A stretch of DNA of 64,000 bases, taken from the NCBI RefSeq assembly GCF_024757985.1, contig NZ_CP103289.1, forward strand, positions 4,588,001-4,652,000, read 5' to 3'. The notes below the pieces were generated by a model. It ran no database searches. It was not told the origin of the DNA and was given only the letters and a program-made list of their open reading frames with translations. The DNA is from Cellulomonas sp. NS3. GTDB taxonomy: Bacteria; Actinomycetota; Actinomycetes; Actinomycetales; Cellulomonadaceae. The translations under genes and the position numbers were made by a program. Positions 31,265 to 40,023 of this stretch are shown one piece after another. How positions within the stretch are numbered: position 1 is the stretch's first letter; each line of letters opens with the position of its first letter.

Positions 31265-32008
31265 ATGACGCAGACGGCGCGAACGAGGACCACGACCACC
31301 GCTTCCCGGCTGCAGGGAGCGGTGGTCGCACTGCTCCTGGCCGCGACCACGGTCGCGTGCACACCGGACGACACCGCGGACGGCGGCGCGACCCCGACCG
31401 ACCCCAGCGCGTCCGGGGCGCCCGTCGCGTCGCCCTCCCCCACCAGCACCACCGCGGCGCCCGCGACGCCCACGGACGTCCCCGCCGACGTCCTGCTCCC
31501 GGCCGAGGTGTTCGAGGCGTCGACCGACGCGTTCACGGAGACGACGGCCGTCGAGCCGTGGCGCATCCCGGACTCGTGCGGCGACGTCGGGGCGCCGGCG
31601 GCGGCCACCGCCATGCGCACGCACGCGCACGGCGACGGGATGGAGGAGACCGTGGTCGGGGTCCAGCAGGTCGCGGCGTTCGCGACGGCCGACGAGGCGG
31701 TCGCGGCGGCCACGGCGCTCGTCGAGGCGCTGGGTGCGTGCATCGACGAGAGCGGCTCGGGCGGCGGTTTCGCGGTCGAGCCCGTCGCCGTCGGCGCACA
31801 GGGCCACGGGCTCGCGACCTGGTACTACGAGCCGGGCGACGACGCCGGGCTCGGCACCTACCTCGCCGTGACCCGCCGGGGCAGCGCGGTGACGCTCGTC
31901 TCGGGCGAGGGCGGGGAGCGCACGGTCGGGAACGCCCGCACGGCGACCGTGGCGCAGACCCAGCGGGCGTGGGAGCGGCTGTGCGGGTACGAGGTCGCGG
32001 GCTGCTGA
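31265..32008 (+). CDS. Lipoprotein, unknown
   Basis: 247 residues with a lipobox (LLLAATTVACTPD) and a Thr/Pro/Ser-rich linker. The mature domain has Cys pairs (PDSCGDVG, ALGACIDES, LCGYEVAGC) and a pattern like PknH/LpqH-type sensor lipoproteins of actinobacteria (AAFATADEAVAAATALVEAL). A PknH-like ligand-binding fold is possible but unproven. ATG 31265 has CAGGAT six bases upstream and no clear Shine-Dalgarno, so it could be leaderless. It stands alone. Confidence 0.7.
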   Translation: MTQTARTRTTTTASRLQGAVVALLLAATTVACTPDDTADGGATPTDPSASGAPVASPSPTSTTAAPATPTDVPADVLLPAEVFEASTDAFTETTAVEPWRIPDSCGDVGAPAAATAMRTHAHGDGMEETVVGVQQVAAFATADEAVAAATALVEALGACIDESGSGGGFAVEPVAVGAQGHGLATWYYEPGDDAGLGTYLAVTRRGSAVTLVSGEGGERTVGNARTATVAQTQRAWERLCGYEVAGC

Positions 32009-32132
32009 CGGGGCGGCCCGCGCGGCGGCCCGGCGGCGACGGCGCCCGGAGCCACTCCTGACCCGCCCCCGCAGCGGCCCCGCGGGAGGGCGCCGGGCCT
32101 TCCCCCGACCGGCAGCCGGTGCGGTAGGGTCA

Positions 32133-32156
32133 CACATACCGGGCAGTCGGTATGTG
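32133..32156. promoter_or_regulatory. TetR-type operator, first copy of a shared site
   Basis: CACATACCG, 6-nt centre, CGGTATGTG: a near-perfect palindrome 38 bp before the ADH start. Its reverse complement (core CATACCGACTGCCCGGTATG) differs at one of 20 positions from the site at 43915-43934 before the phosphotransferase-ACAD-ligase operon. Confidence 0.75.
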
Positions 32157-32193
32157 TCGAGGCGTCGATGGCGACGCCGACGGGAGGTCACGC

Positions 32194-33336
32194 GTGCAGA
32201 TCGTCGGAGCCGTGCTCGAGCGCTCGGGCAGCACCCCGCCGTTCGCCGCGTCGCGCCCGTTCACGGTCTCGCGCCTGGACCTCGACGAGCCCGGACCCGG
32301 CGAGGTCCTCGTCCGGATCGAGGCCGCGGGCGTGTGCCACTCGGACCTGTCCGTCGTCGACGGCAGCCGCGTCCGCCCGGTGCCGATGCTGCTCGGCCAC
32401 GAGGCCGCCGGGGTCGTCGCCGCGCTCGGCGACAGCCCCGGCGCCGCGCTCGGCACGGGCGTCGACGACCTCGCTCTCGGCGACCGCGTCGTGCTCACGT
32501 TCCTGCCCCGCTGCGGTGCGTGCCCCGCGTGCGCGACCGACGGCCGCCTCCCGTGCGGCCCGGGCAGCGCGGCCAACGCCGCCGGGACCCTCGTCGGCGG
32601 CGGCACGCGGCTGCACCGCGACGGCTCCCCCGTGCACCACCACCTCGGCGTCTCGGCGTTCGCGTCGCACGCCGTCGTCAGCCGCACGTCGGTCGTACGC
32701 GTCGACCCCGACGTCCCGCCCGACGTCGCGGCCCTGCTCGGCTGCGCGGTGCTCACCGGCGGCGGCGCGGTCGTCAACGCCGGACGGCCCCGGCCCGGGG
32801 AGACGGTCGTCGTCGTCGGGCTCGGCGGTGTCGGCATGGCCGCGCTGCTCGTGGCCGTGGCGCTCGGGCACGACGTCGTCGGCGTCGACCCGGTGCCGGA
32901 GAAGCTCGCGACGGCCGTGGAGCTAGGAGCCGCCGCCGCGCACACCCCCGCCGACGCGCTCGACCGCGGCGTGCGCGCGCCCGTCGTCGTCGAGGCCGCC
33001 GGGTCCGTGCGCGCGTTCGAGACCGCGCTCGCCCTGACCTCCCCGGGCGGCACCACCGTGACCGTCGGGCTGCCGTCCCCCGACGCGCGCGCTGCCGTCT
33101 CGCCGCTCACGCTCACCGCCGAGGCCCGCACGGTCATCGGCTCCTACCTCGGGTCTGCCGTGCCCGCGCGCGACATCCCCGCGTACGTCGACCTGTGGCG
33201 CGCGGGCCGCCTCCCGCTCGAGCGGCTCGTGTCCTCCCGGGTCACGCTCGACGGCCTCGACTCCGCCATGGACCGCCTCGCGGCCGGTGGCGAGCTCCGC
33301 CAGCTCCTCACGTTCGACGAAGGGACCACCCCGTGA
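32194..33336 (+). CDS. Zinc-dependent alcohol dehydrogenase (MDR family)
   Basis: 380 residues from GTG 32194 behind GGGAGG. Catalytic zinc ligands in GVCHSDLS and GHEAAGVV; structural zinc cysteines CGACPAC and later C; NAD(P) motif VVVVGLGGVGMAALLVAV. It resembles class-III-like and Rxyl3153-type alcohol dehydrogenases next to acyl-CoA genes. It would oxidise an alcohol to aldehyde (or the reverse) at the head of a side-chain degradation pathway. First gene of a three-gene operon whose stop-start overlaps (GTGA, ATGA) suggest tight coupling. Confidence 0.92.
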   Translation: MQIVGAVLERSGSTPPFAASRPFTVSRLDLDEPGPGEVLVRIEAAGVCHSDLSVVDGSRVRPVPMLLGHEAAGVVAALGDSPGAALGTGVDDLALGDRVVLTFLPRCGACPACATDGRLPCGPGSAANAAGTLVGGGTRLHRDGSPVHHHLGVSAFASHAVVSRTSVVRVDPDVPPDVAALLGCAVLTGGGAVVNAGRPRPGETVVVVGLGGVGMAALLVAVALGHDVVGVDPVPEKLATAVELGAAAAHTPADALDRGVRAPVVVEAAGSVRAFETALALTSPGGTTVTVGLPSPDARAAVSPLTLTAEARTVIGSYLGSAVPARDIPAYVDLWRAGRLPLERLVSSRVTLDGLDSAMDRLAAGGELRQLLTFDEGTTP

Positions 33337-34088
33337 CGACTGCCCGCACCGCCCTCGTGACCGGCGCCGCCCGCGGCATCGGCGCCGCGACCGCCCGCCG
33401 GCTCGCCGCCGACGGGTACGGGGTCGCCGTGCTCGACCTGCGCGAGGCCGACGCGGAGGCCACCGCAGCCGCGATCCGGGAGTCGGGCGGCACCGCGCTC
33501 GCCGTGGGCGCCGACGTGGCCGACGAGGACGCGGTCACCGCCGCCGTCGCGCGCGTCGCCGACGAGCTCGGGCCGCCGACCGTCCTGGTCAACAACGCGG
33601 GGATCCTCCGCGACAACCTGCTGTTCAAGATGTCGGCCGACGACTGGGACGCCGTCCTCTCGGTGCACCTGCGCGGCGCGTTCCTCGTGAGCCGCGCGGT
33701 GCAGCAGCACCAGGTCGCGGCGCGCTGGGGACGGGTCGTCAACCTCTCGAGCACGTCGGCGCTCGGCAACCGCGGCCAGGCGAACTACGCCGCCGCGAAG
33801 GCCGGGATGCAGGGGTTCACCAAGACGCTCGCGATCGAGCTCGGGCCGTTCGGCGTCACGGTGAACGCCGTGGCGCCGGGCGTCATCGAGACCGACATGA
33901 TGCGCGCCGTGGCCGACCGCACCGGGGTGCCGTACGCCGACCTGCTCGCCGCGGCCGCGAAGGACGTCCCGGTGCGCCGGGTCGGGCAGCCCGAGGACGT
34001 GGCCGCCGCCGTCTCGTTCTTCTGCTCCGAGGGCGCGTCGTACGTGTCCGGCCAGGTCCTCTACGTCGCCGGGGGGCCGCGCGCATGA
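33333..34088 (+). CDS. SDR, 3-oxoacyl-ACP/CoA reductase-like
   Basis: 251 residues; GTG 33333 overlaps the ADH stop. Classical SDR: TGAARGIGAATARRLA for NAD(P), NNAGILRDN, catalytic Ser in VVNLSSTS and Tyr/Lys in YAAAKAGMQG. FabG/hydroxyacyl-CoA dehydrogenase type with tail EGASYVSGQVLYVAGGP. It probably acts on a 3-hydroxyacyl-CoA together with the MaoC hydratase that follows. Confidence 0.93.
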   Translation: MTTARTALVTGAARGIGAATARRLAADGYGVAVLDLREADAEATAAAIRESGGTALAVGADVADEDAVTAAVARVADELGPPTVLVNNAGILRDNLLFKMSADDWDAVLSVHLRGAFLVSRAVQQHQVAARWGRVVNLSSTSALGNRGQANYAAAKAGMQGFTKTLAIELGPFGVTVNAVAPGVIETDMMRAVADRTGVPYADLLAAAAKDVPVRRVGQPEDVAAAVSFFCSEGASYVSGQVLYVAGGPRA

Positions 34089-34546
34089 CCGCCATCACCG
34101 TCGCCTCGCCCGCGTCCCTCGGCAGCGCCGTGGGGCGGTCCGCCACCGGGGAGTGGCGGGTCGTGGACCAGGGGCGCATCGACCTGTTCGCCGACGCGAC
34201 CGACGACCACCAGTGGATCCACGTCGACCCCGAGCGCGCCGCCGCCGAGTCGCCGTTCGGCGGGCCCGTCGCGCACGGCTTCCTCACGCTCGCGCTGGTC
34301 CCCGCGCTCACCGCCGGGCTGCTCGACGTGGGCGGGACCGCGATGGTCGTCAACTACGGGCTCGACCGCGTGCGGTTCCTGCAGCCCGTGCTCGCGGGGT
34401 CGCGCGTCCGGGCGACGACGGTGGTCGAGAGCGCCGAGCCGACCGCGCAGGGCGTGCGCGTGTCGTCGACCGTGACCGTCGAGATCGAGGGTGCACAGCG
34501 GCCGGCGCTCGTGGCGCGGACCATCGCGCTGTTCGTGCCGGCCTGA
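34085..34546 (+). CDS. MaoC-type (R)-enoyl-CoA hydratase
   Basis: 153-residue hot-dog hydratase with the MaoC motif: FADATDDHQWIHVDPERAAA, then SPFGGPVAHGFLTLALV, containing the catalytic Asp/His. The later VNYGLDRVRFLQPVLAGSRV is typical. ATG 34085 overlaps the SDR stop (ATGA). With the SDR it forms a hydration and reduction pair of beta-oxidation. Confidence 0.94.
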   Translation: MTAITVASPASLGSAVGRSATGEWRVVDQGRIDLFADATDDHQWIHVDPERAAAESPFGGPVAHGFLTLALVPALTAGLLDVGGTAMVVNYGLDRVRFLQPVLAGSRVRATTVVESAEPTAQGVRVSSTVTVEIEGAQRPALVARTIALFVPA

Positions 34547-34592
34547 CTCGCGCGCCGCGCGCCCGGTCCGGCACACGGTCCGGGGAGCGAGG

Positions 34593-34982
34593 ATGGCGGG
34601 CATGGAGCTCACGGACTTCCTGCTCGCGCGGCTCGACGAGGACGAGGACGACGCCCGGGGACGTCGCGCGGCCGGCGCCTCTGCCCGCGCCGGCGCGCCG
34701 GTCCTGGCCGGCCCGTCCGGATCGGCCGGCTCGCCGGAGCGGGTGCTCGCCGGCTGCGCCGCGCAGCGGCACGTCGTGGACGCCTACCGCGCGGTCACGG
34801 CCGAGAGCGCCGCGGCGGTCGCGGCGGGGATCCCGTTCGTCGGCGTCGACACGCTCGCGGCGGCCGAGTCGACGATGGCGTCGATGCAGCTCGTCGCCGC
34901 CTCGACCTACGACCGCGTGCTGCGCTGGTACGCCGAGGTGCACGCCGACCACCCGGACTACCGGGAGGAGTGGCGTCCGTGA
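34593..34982 (+). CDS. DUF6221-type actinobacterial protein
   Basis: 129 residues. The N-terminus MELTDFLLARLDEDEDDARG, the RVLAGCAAQRHVVDAYRAV stretch, and the Tyr/Trp-rich end (RVLRWYAEVHADHPDYREEW) match the small DUF6221-type proteins found only in actinobacteria. Function unknown. ATG 34593 follows GGGGAG; ATG 34602 is an alternative. Confidence 0.75.
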   Translation: MAGMELTDFLLARLDEDEDDARGRRAAGASARAGAPVLAGPSGSAGSPERVLAGCAAQRHVVDAYRAVTAESAAAVAAGIPFVGVDTLAAAESTMASMQLVAASTYDRVLRWYAEVHADHPDYREEWRP

Positions 34983-35123
34983 CGCACCGCCCGGAGAGCG
35001 GTCGACCGGGCCGTCGAGGGTCGCCGCCTGGTCCGCTGCGCACGGGAGCGCCGTCCCGTCATCGGCACGCCGGCCGCCCGCGTCGAGGCCCGGACGGCCG
35101 CCGCTCCGGCGACCCGCGGCCGC

Positions 35124-36347
35124 TCAGGAGAGTCGCTCGACCACCATCGCCATGCCCTGCCCTCCGCCGACGCACATCGTCTCGAGCCCGAGCGTCCCGT
35201 CACGCTCCTGCAGGCCGTGCAGCAGCGTGCTCGTGAGCCGGGCGCCGGTCATGCCGAACGGGTGGCCGACGGCGATCGCGCCGCCGTGCACGTTGAGCCG
35301 GTCGAGATCGATGCCGAGCTCGCGTGCGGACGGCAGGACCTGCGCGGCGAACGCCTCGTTGAGCTCGACGAGGTCGATGTCGCCGATCGAGAGTCCGGCG
35401 AGCGCGAGCGCCCGCCGGCTGGCCTCGACCGGGCCCAGGCCCATGACCTCGGGCGACAGCGCGCTCACGCCGGTCGAGACGATGCGCGCGAGCGGCGTCA
35501 GGCTGAGCTCGTCGACGACCCGGTCGCTGACCACGACGACCGCGGCGGCGCCGTCGTTGAGCGGGCAGCAGTTGCCGGCGGTGACGGTGCCGTCGGGCCG
35601 GAACACGGGGTCCAGGGCGGAGAGCGCCTCGACGGTGACGCCCGCGCGGGGACCGTCGTCGCGCGACACGACCGTGCCGTCCGCGAGCGTGACCGGCGTG
35701 ATGTCCCGCTCCCAGAAGCCGCTCGCGATCGCCGCCTCCGCGCGGTTCTGGCTCGACGCGGCGTACTCGTCCTGGTCGCGGCGGGTGGTGCCGGTGCGCT
35801 GGGCGACGTTCTCGGCCGTCTGACCCATCGCGACGTAGACGTCGGGCAGCTCGCCGTCGTCCCGCGGGTCGTGCCACGTGCTGCCGCCCTTCGCGGACCG
35901 GGCGGTGCGCTCGACGGCCTCCGCGAACACCGGGTTGGTCAGGTCCTCGCCGGGGACGAAGTCGCTCGACCCGCGGGCCGCGTGGCTGACCGACTCGACG
36001 CCCGCGGACACGAACACGTCACCCTCGCCGGCCTTGATCGCGTGGAACGCCATGCGCGTGGTCTGCAGGCTCGACGAGCAGTACCGGTTCACGGTCGTGC
36101 CGGGCACGGTGTCGAGCCCGAGCAGCACCGCGACGACCCGCGCCATGTTCATGCCCTGCTCGCCGCCGGGCATGCCGCAGCCGAGCAGGAGGTCGTCGAC
36201 GCGTGCGGGGTCGAGCCCCGGCACCTGGTCGAGCGCGGCGCGGACCATCGCCGCGGCGAGGTCGTCGGGGCGCAGGCTGCGCAGCGAGCCCTTGAACGCG
36301 CGGCCGATGGGTGAGCGGGCGGTGGCGACGACGTAGGCCTCGGGCAT
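35124..36347 (-). CDS. fadA: Thiolase (acetyl-CoA acyltransferase)
   Basis: 407 residues. Catalytic Cys at about residue 90 in VNRYCSSSLQT, the His box AVGHPFGMTG (about 360), and second Cys in MCVGGGQGMAM (about 391). It fits the degradative acyl-CoA thiolases that cleave 3-ketoacyl-CoA to acetyl-CoA and a shortened acyl-CoA. Start ATG 36347 behind GAGAGGA. It follows an acyl-CoA dehydrogenase on the same strand, 64 bp away, so the two form a beta-oxidation operon. The symbol rests on family only. Confidence 0.93.
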   Translation of the reverse strand: MPEAYVVATARSPIGRAFKGSLRSLRPDDLAAAMVRAALDQVPGLDPARVDDLLLGCGMPGGEQGMNMARVVAVLLGLDTVPGTTVNRYCSSSLQTTRMAFHAIKAGEGDVFVSAGVESVSHAARGSSDFVPGEDLTNPVFAEAVERTARSAKGGSTWHDPRDDGELPDVYVAMGQTAENVAQRTGTTRRDQDEYAASSQNRAEAAIASGFWERDITPVTLADGTVVSRDDGPRAGVTVEALSALDPVFRPDGTVTAGNCCPLNDGAAAVVVVSDRVVDELSLTPLARIVSTGVSALSPEVMGLGPVEASRRALALAGLSIGDIDLVELNEAFAAQVLPSARELGIDLDRLNVHGGAIAVGHPFGMTGARLTSTLLHGLQERDGTLGLETMCVGGGQGMAMVVERLS

Positions 36348-36411
36348 GGCGGGCGGTCCTCTCGTGGACGACGACGGGACGGACGGGCGGTCTCTCAGGG
36401 GGCGGTGGCGG

Positions 36412-37761
36412 TCAGACGAACGCGCTGACCCCGGTGATCGCGCGGCCGACGATGAGGTTGTTCATGTCGCGGGTGCCCTCGAAGGAGTAGACGGCCTCCG
36501 CGTCGGCGAAGAACTTGGCGACCCCGTGGTCGAGCACGATGCCGTTGCCGCCGAGCAGCTCGCGGCACCACGCGACGGTCTCGCGCATGCGGCTCGTCGC
36601 GAACCCCTTGGCGAGCGCGGCGTGCTCGTCGCCCTGGCGGCCCTGGTCCTGCAGGCGCGAGACCTGCAGGCACAGCGCGATGCTCGCGGTGATGTTGCCG
36701 AGGCACTGCGCGAGCCGGTCCTGCACGAGCTGGAACGAGGCGAGCGGCCGGCCGAACTGCCGGCGCTCGGCGACGTACCGGACCGCGGCCTCGTACGCGC
36801 CGACGGAGACGCCGACGGCCTGCCAGGCGACCTCGGCGCGCGTGAGCCGCAGCACGAGCGCCACCTCGCGGAACGAGTGGATGTTCGGCAGGCGGTCCGC
36901 CTCGTCGACCCGGACGCCGTCGAGCGTGATGTCGGCGTTCTGCACGATCCGCAGCGCCTGCTTGCGCTCGATCTTCGTGGTCGTGAACCCGGGGGTCCCG
37001 CGGCGGACGAGGAAGCCCTTGACCTGGTTGTCGGCGACGTCGCGCGCCCAGATGACGACGACGTCGGCGAACGTCGCGTTGCCGATCCAGCGCTTGGCGC
37101 CGTTCAGCACCCACGTGTCGCCGTGGCGCTCGGCGGTCGTGCGCAGGCCCTTCGAGGAGTCGGAGCCGGACAGCGGCTCGGTCAGGCCGAACGCGCCGAT
37201 GAGCTCCCCGCGGCCCATGGGCGGCAGCCACTGCGCGCGCTGCTCGGGCGAGCCGCCGATCGCGATCGAGCTCATCGACAGCCCGCTCTGCACGCCGACG
37301 AACGTCGCCGTCGACGGGTCGACCCGCCCGAGCTCGAGCGCCGCCCAGCCGCGCCACACGGCGCTGTTCTCGAAGCGCTGGGTCTCGGGCCAGCTCGCGC
37401 CGAACATCCCGAGCTCGGCGAGCCCGGGGATGATCTGCGTCGGGAACTCGGCGCGGTCCCAGTAGTCGGTCGCGATGGGCCGGACCTCGCGCTCCATGAA
37501 GTCGCGCAGGCGCAGCGACGCGTCGAGCTCGACCGGGGTGAGCTCGTCCTGGAACGCGTAGAAGTCGGCGGCGAGACGGTCGGTGCCGGGCACGGTGGGT
37601 GCTCCGGCGGCCGGGCCGGCCGTCGCGGTCGCTGCGGCGCTCGTCGTGGCGGTCCCGGCCTCGGCGCCGTGGACGACGGCCCCTTCGACGGTGGCGCCGT
37701 CGGCCTCGGGCGCGGCGGTGCTCTCCGTGGCGGCGTGGTGCGTCGTGGCGGTGTCGGTCAT
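36412..37761 (-). CDS. Acyl-CoA dehydrogenase, glutaryl-CoA type, with long N-terminal extension
   Basis: 449 residues from ATG 37761. The first 60 residues are an Ala/Thr-rich extension unusual for the family. The ACAD core follows: LRDFMEREVRPIATDYWDRA, FGLTEPLSGSDSSKGLRTTA, WIGNATFADVVVIWARD, RQFGRPLASFQLVQDRLAQ, and the catalytic Glu region YSFEGTRDMNNLIVGRAITG. The sequence is like glutaryl-CoA dehydrogenases. It oxidises a short acyl-CoA with FAD as first step before the thiolase that follows. Divergent from a QsdR-type regulator. Confidence 0.92.
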   Translation of the reverse strand: MTDTATTHHAATESTAAPEADGATVEGAVVHGAEAGTATTSAAATATAGPAAGAPTVPGTDRLAADFYAFQDELTPVELDASLRLRDFMEREVRPIATDYWDRAEFPTQIIPGLAELGMFGASWPETQRFENSAVWRGWAALELGRVDPSTATFVGVQSGLSMSSIAIGGSPEQRAQWLPPMGRGELIGAFGLTEPLSGSDSSKGLRTTAERHGDTWVLNGAKRWIGNATFADVVVIWARDVADNQVKGFLVRRGTPGFTTTKIERKQALRIVQNADITLDGVRVDEADRLPNIHSFREVALVLRLTRAEVAWQAVGVSVGAYEAAVRYVAERRQFGRPLASFQLVQDRLAQCLGNITASIALCLQVSRLQDQGRQGDEHAALAKGFATSRMRETVAWCRELLGGNGIVLDHGVAKFFADAEAVYSFEGTRDMNNLIVGRAITGVSAFV

Positions 37762-37823
37762 CTCGGCCCTCGATCGTCGTCGATCGGCGCGCTGCGCCCC
37801 GGTGCGCACGCGTCCCCTCGCCA

Positions 37824-37855
37824 GGGTTGCATCATTCGCGAGACTGTTGCAACCC
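37824..37855. promoter_or_regulatory. Operator for the divergent QsdR-type regulator
   Basis: GGGTTGCA, 16 bases, TGCAACCC: perfect 8-bp inverted repeats in the 123-bp region between the acyl-CoA dehydrogenase and the TetR-like gene. Confidence 0.6.
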
Positions 37856-37884
37856 CCTCCACGACCGGGGTTAGAGTGCGGCGC

Positions 37885-38535
37885 ATGACGGTCCCCACGC
37901 ACCGGAGCACGCTCGCGCGGGTCGGCACCGCGGTCGCGCCGTCCTGGCTGTCCGAGCGCCTCGAGGACGGCGCGCACGAGGACGCCGTCCGGGCGTTCCG
38001 GTTCGCCCGCGAGACGTTCATCGCCGGTGAGCGCATCGACATGGGCCGGCTCGCGGCCCGGCTCGGGGTCGACCGCACGTCGCTGTTCCGCTGGGTCGGC
38101 AACCGCGACGCGCTGCTGTCCGAGGTGCTGTGGTCGCTCGCCGTCCCGACCCTCGAGCAGGCCGACGTCGCGACGCACGGGCGCTCCGGCGCCGACCGGG
38201 TCGTCGCGATCCTCACCTCGTTCGCGCACGACCTCATCACCGCCGACTACTTCCGCTCGTTCCTGCGCCGTGAGCCCGCGCGGGCCCTGCGCCTGCTCAC
38301 GACCGACGGCAGCGAGATCCAGCGCCGTTACGTCGCGGTCGTCGAGCAGCTCGTGCGCCAGGAGCTCGGCGACCGACCGTTCGGGCGCGACATCGCCCCG
38401 GCCGACCTCGCCTACCTGCTCGTGCGCGTCTCGGAGTCGTTCACGTACGCCGACCTCATCACGGGCGACGCGCCGAGCGCCGAGCGCGCCCGCGCCGCGT
38501 TCGACCTCGTCCTGCGCCCCGAGGAGCCCCGATGA
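37885..38535 (+). CDS. TetR-like regulator, QsdR type
   Basis: 216 residues with helix-turn-helix ERIDMGRLAARLGVDRTSLF RWVGNRD at about residues 50-75 and an all-helical ligand domain (RYVAVVEQLVRQELGDRPFG, YLLVRVSESFTYADLITGDA). It resembles QsdR-family regulators of actinobacteria. The start ATG 37885 has TAGAGT seven bases upstream, so it may be leaderless. It is divergent from the acyl-CoA dehydrogenase/thiolase operon and followed by an overlapping thioesterase (ATGA), which fits a repressor relieved by an acyl-CoA or acyl compound (inference). Confidence 0.88.
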   Translation: MTVPTHRSTLARVGTAVAPSWLSERLEDGAHEDAVRAFRFARETFIAGERIDMGRLAARLGVDRTSLFRWVGNRDALLSEVLWSLAVPTLEQADVATHGRSGADRVVAILTSFAHDLITADYFRSFLRREPARALRLLTTDGSEIQRRYVAVVEQLVRQELGDRPFGRDIAPADLAYLLVRVSESFTYADLITGDAPSAERARAAFDLVLRPEEPR

Positions 38536-38939
38536 CCTACGGCCACCACGCACCGTTCCCGACGCGCTGGAACGACAACGACCAGTACGGCCACGTCAAC
38601 AACACCGTCTACTACGAGGCGATGGACACGACGGTGAACGTCTGGATGATCGGCGCCGGGCTCGACCCGCTGGACGGCGACCGCATCGCGTTCTGCGTCT
38701 CGTCGTCGTGCGACTTCCGGGCCCCCGCGTCGTTCCCGGAGCCGCTCGCGGTCGGCCTGCGCGCGGGGCGCGTGGGGACGACGAGCGTCACGTGGGAGCT
38801 CGGCATCCTGCGCGCGGACGACCCCGAGCCGATCGCGACCGGGCGGTTCGTGCACGTGTTCGTCGACCGGGACTCGCGCCGCCCCGCACCGATCCCTGAG
38901 CCGATCCGCGCGGCGATCGAGCGGGACCTCGTGGTCTGA
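38532..38939 (+). CDS. Acyl-CoA thioesterase (4HBT hot-dog)
   Basis: 135 residues. The 4-hydroxybenzoyl-CoA-thioesterase pattern is clear: TRWNDNDQYGHVNNTVYYEA with the catalytic Asp, then FPEPLAVGLRAGRVGTTSV. ATG 38532 overlaps the QsdR stop (ATGA). It would release CoA from intermediates of the neighbouring acyl-CoA pathway. Confidence 0.9.
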   Translation: MTYGHHAPFPTRWNDNDQYGHVNNTVYYEAMDTTVNVWMIGAGLDPLDGDRIAFCVSSSCDFRAPASFPEPLAVGLRAGRVGTTSVTWELGILRADDPEPIATGRFVHVFVDRDSRRPAPIPEPIRAAIERDLVV

Positions 38940-39044
38940 CGCGCAGCCCGGGACCCGCACGTCGGGCAGCTCGGCGTCGGACCACCGACACGCCGACGTC
39001 TCGTGGCTGTGGCACCCGGCAGGAGTCCTCGACAGACTGGCGCC

Positions 39045-39986
39045 GTGACCACGGGACCCAGGACGGTCGAGCGGGAGCAGGGCACCAGGCCGTCCGGACG
39101 CGACCCGCGGCGTCGCTGGTGGGTCCTCGTGGGCGTCGGGACCGCGGTGCTCCTCGCCTCGTACGTCGGGTTCGTGCTGACCGCGCCGGGGCAGGCGCTG
39201 GAGAACGCGGCGCTGCGCGGGGCCGACCAGGTCCCCGAACGGAGCCTCGCCGAGTCCGACCAGGCGCTCGCCGGGATCACGGTCGTCTCGCTGGGGCTCG
39301 CGTGCGTGCTCGTCGCGGTCGTGGGGCTCGCGCGGCGCTCGGTGCCGCTGGCGGCTGCGGCGGTCGGGACGATCGTCGCCGGGCAGGTCGTCACCCAGGG
39401 CCTCAAGCGCGTCGTGCTGCCGCGCCCGGCGCTCGTCGAGGCCTCCGAGGCCTACACCGGCAACAGCTTCCCGAGCGGACACACCACGATCGCGCTCACC
39501 GTGCTCGCCGCGGCGCTGCTGCTCGCGACGTGGCGCACACGCGGCGTGGTGATGTTCGTCGTGGCGTCCTGGGCGGTCGCGATCGCCGGGTACACGTTGG
39601 AGTCGAAGTGGCACCGCCTCAGCGACACGCTCGGCTCGGCCGGGGTGACGCTCGTGATCGCGTCGCTCGCAGCGCTGTGGCTGCACCGGCGCGGGCTCGT
39701 GCGTGCGGTCGAGCTGCCGCGCCACCGCGCCCGGATCGTTCTCGTGGTCGCCCCGCTCGCTCTCGGCGCGGTCGTGTCGCTCGCGCTCGGCGTGCTCCTG
39801 CTGGTGGCGTCGAGCGACGTGCTCGGGCGCGACCCGGTCGTGGAGTACAACGTGTACCTCGCGCTGCAGTCGCTCGCCGCCTTCGGGTCCGGCGCGACCG
39901 TCCTGCTGCTGTGGTGGAGCTGGCACCGGCTCGAGGTCGTGGCGCCCTCACGCCGGGCAACCGCCGTGCCGGGCGACGGTGCATGA
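39045..39986 (+). CDS. PAP2-type membrane phosphatase
   Basis: 313 residues, about 7 membrane segments. The three PAP2 motifs are present: KRVVLPRP (KxxxxxxRP), YTGNSFPSGHTTIA (PSGH), and SKWHRLSD (SR-like with His). It hydrolyses a membrane diphosphate or phospholipid such as undecaprenyl diphosphate or phosphatidate. GTG 39045 has CAGACT six bases upstream and no Shine-Dalgarno: probable leaderless start. It is followed by an unrelated membrane gene 37 bp away. Confidence 0.9.
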   Translation: MTTGPRTVEREQGTRPSGRDPRRRWWVLVGVGTAVLLASYVGFVLTAPGQALENAALRGADQVPERSLAESDQALAGITVVSLGLACVLVAVVGLARRSVPLAAAAVGTIVAGQVVTQGLKRVVLPRPALVEASEAYTGNSFPSGHTTIALTVLAAALLLATWRTRGVVMFVVASWAVAIAGYTLESKWHRLSDTLGSAGVTLVIASLAALWLHRRGLVRAVELPRHRARIVLVVAPLALGAVVSLALGVLLLVASSDVLGRDPVVEYNVYLALQSLAAFGSGATVLLLWWSWHRLEVVAPSRRATAVPGDGA

Positions 39987-40023
39987 GACGCCGTCCTCCA
40001 CCGCCCCGGGGCGGTGAGCGCGC

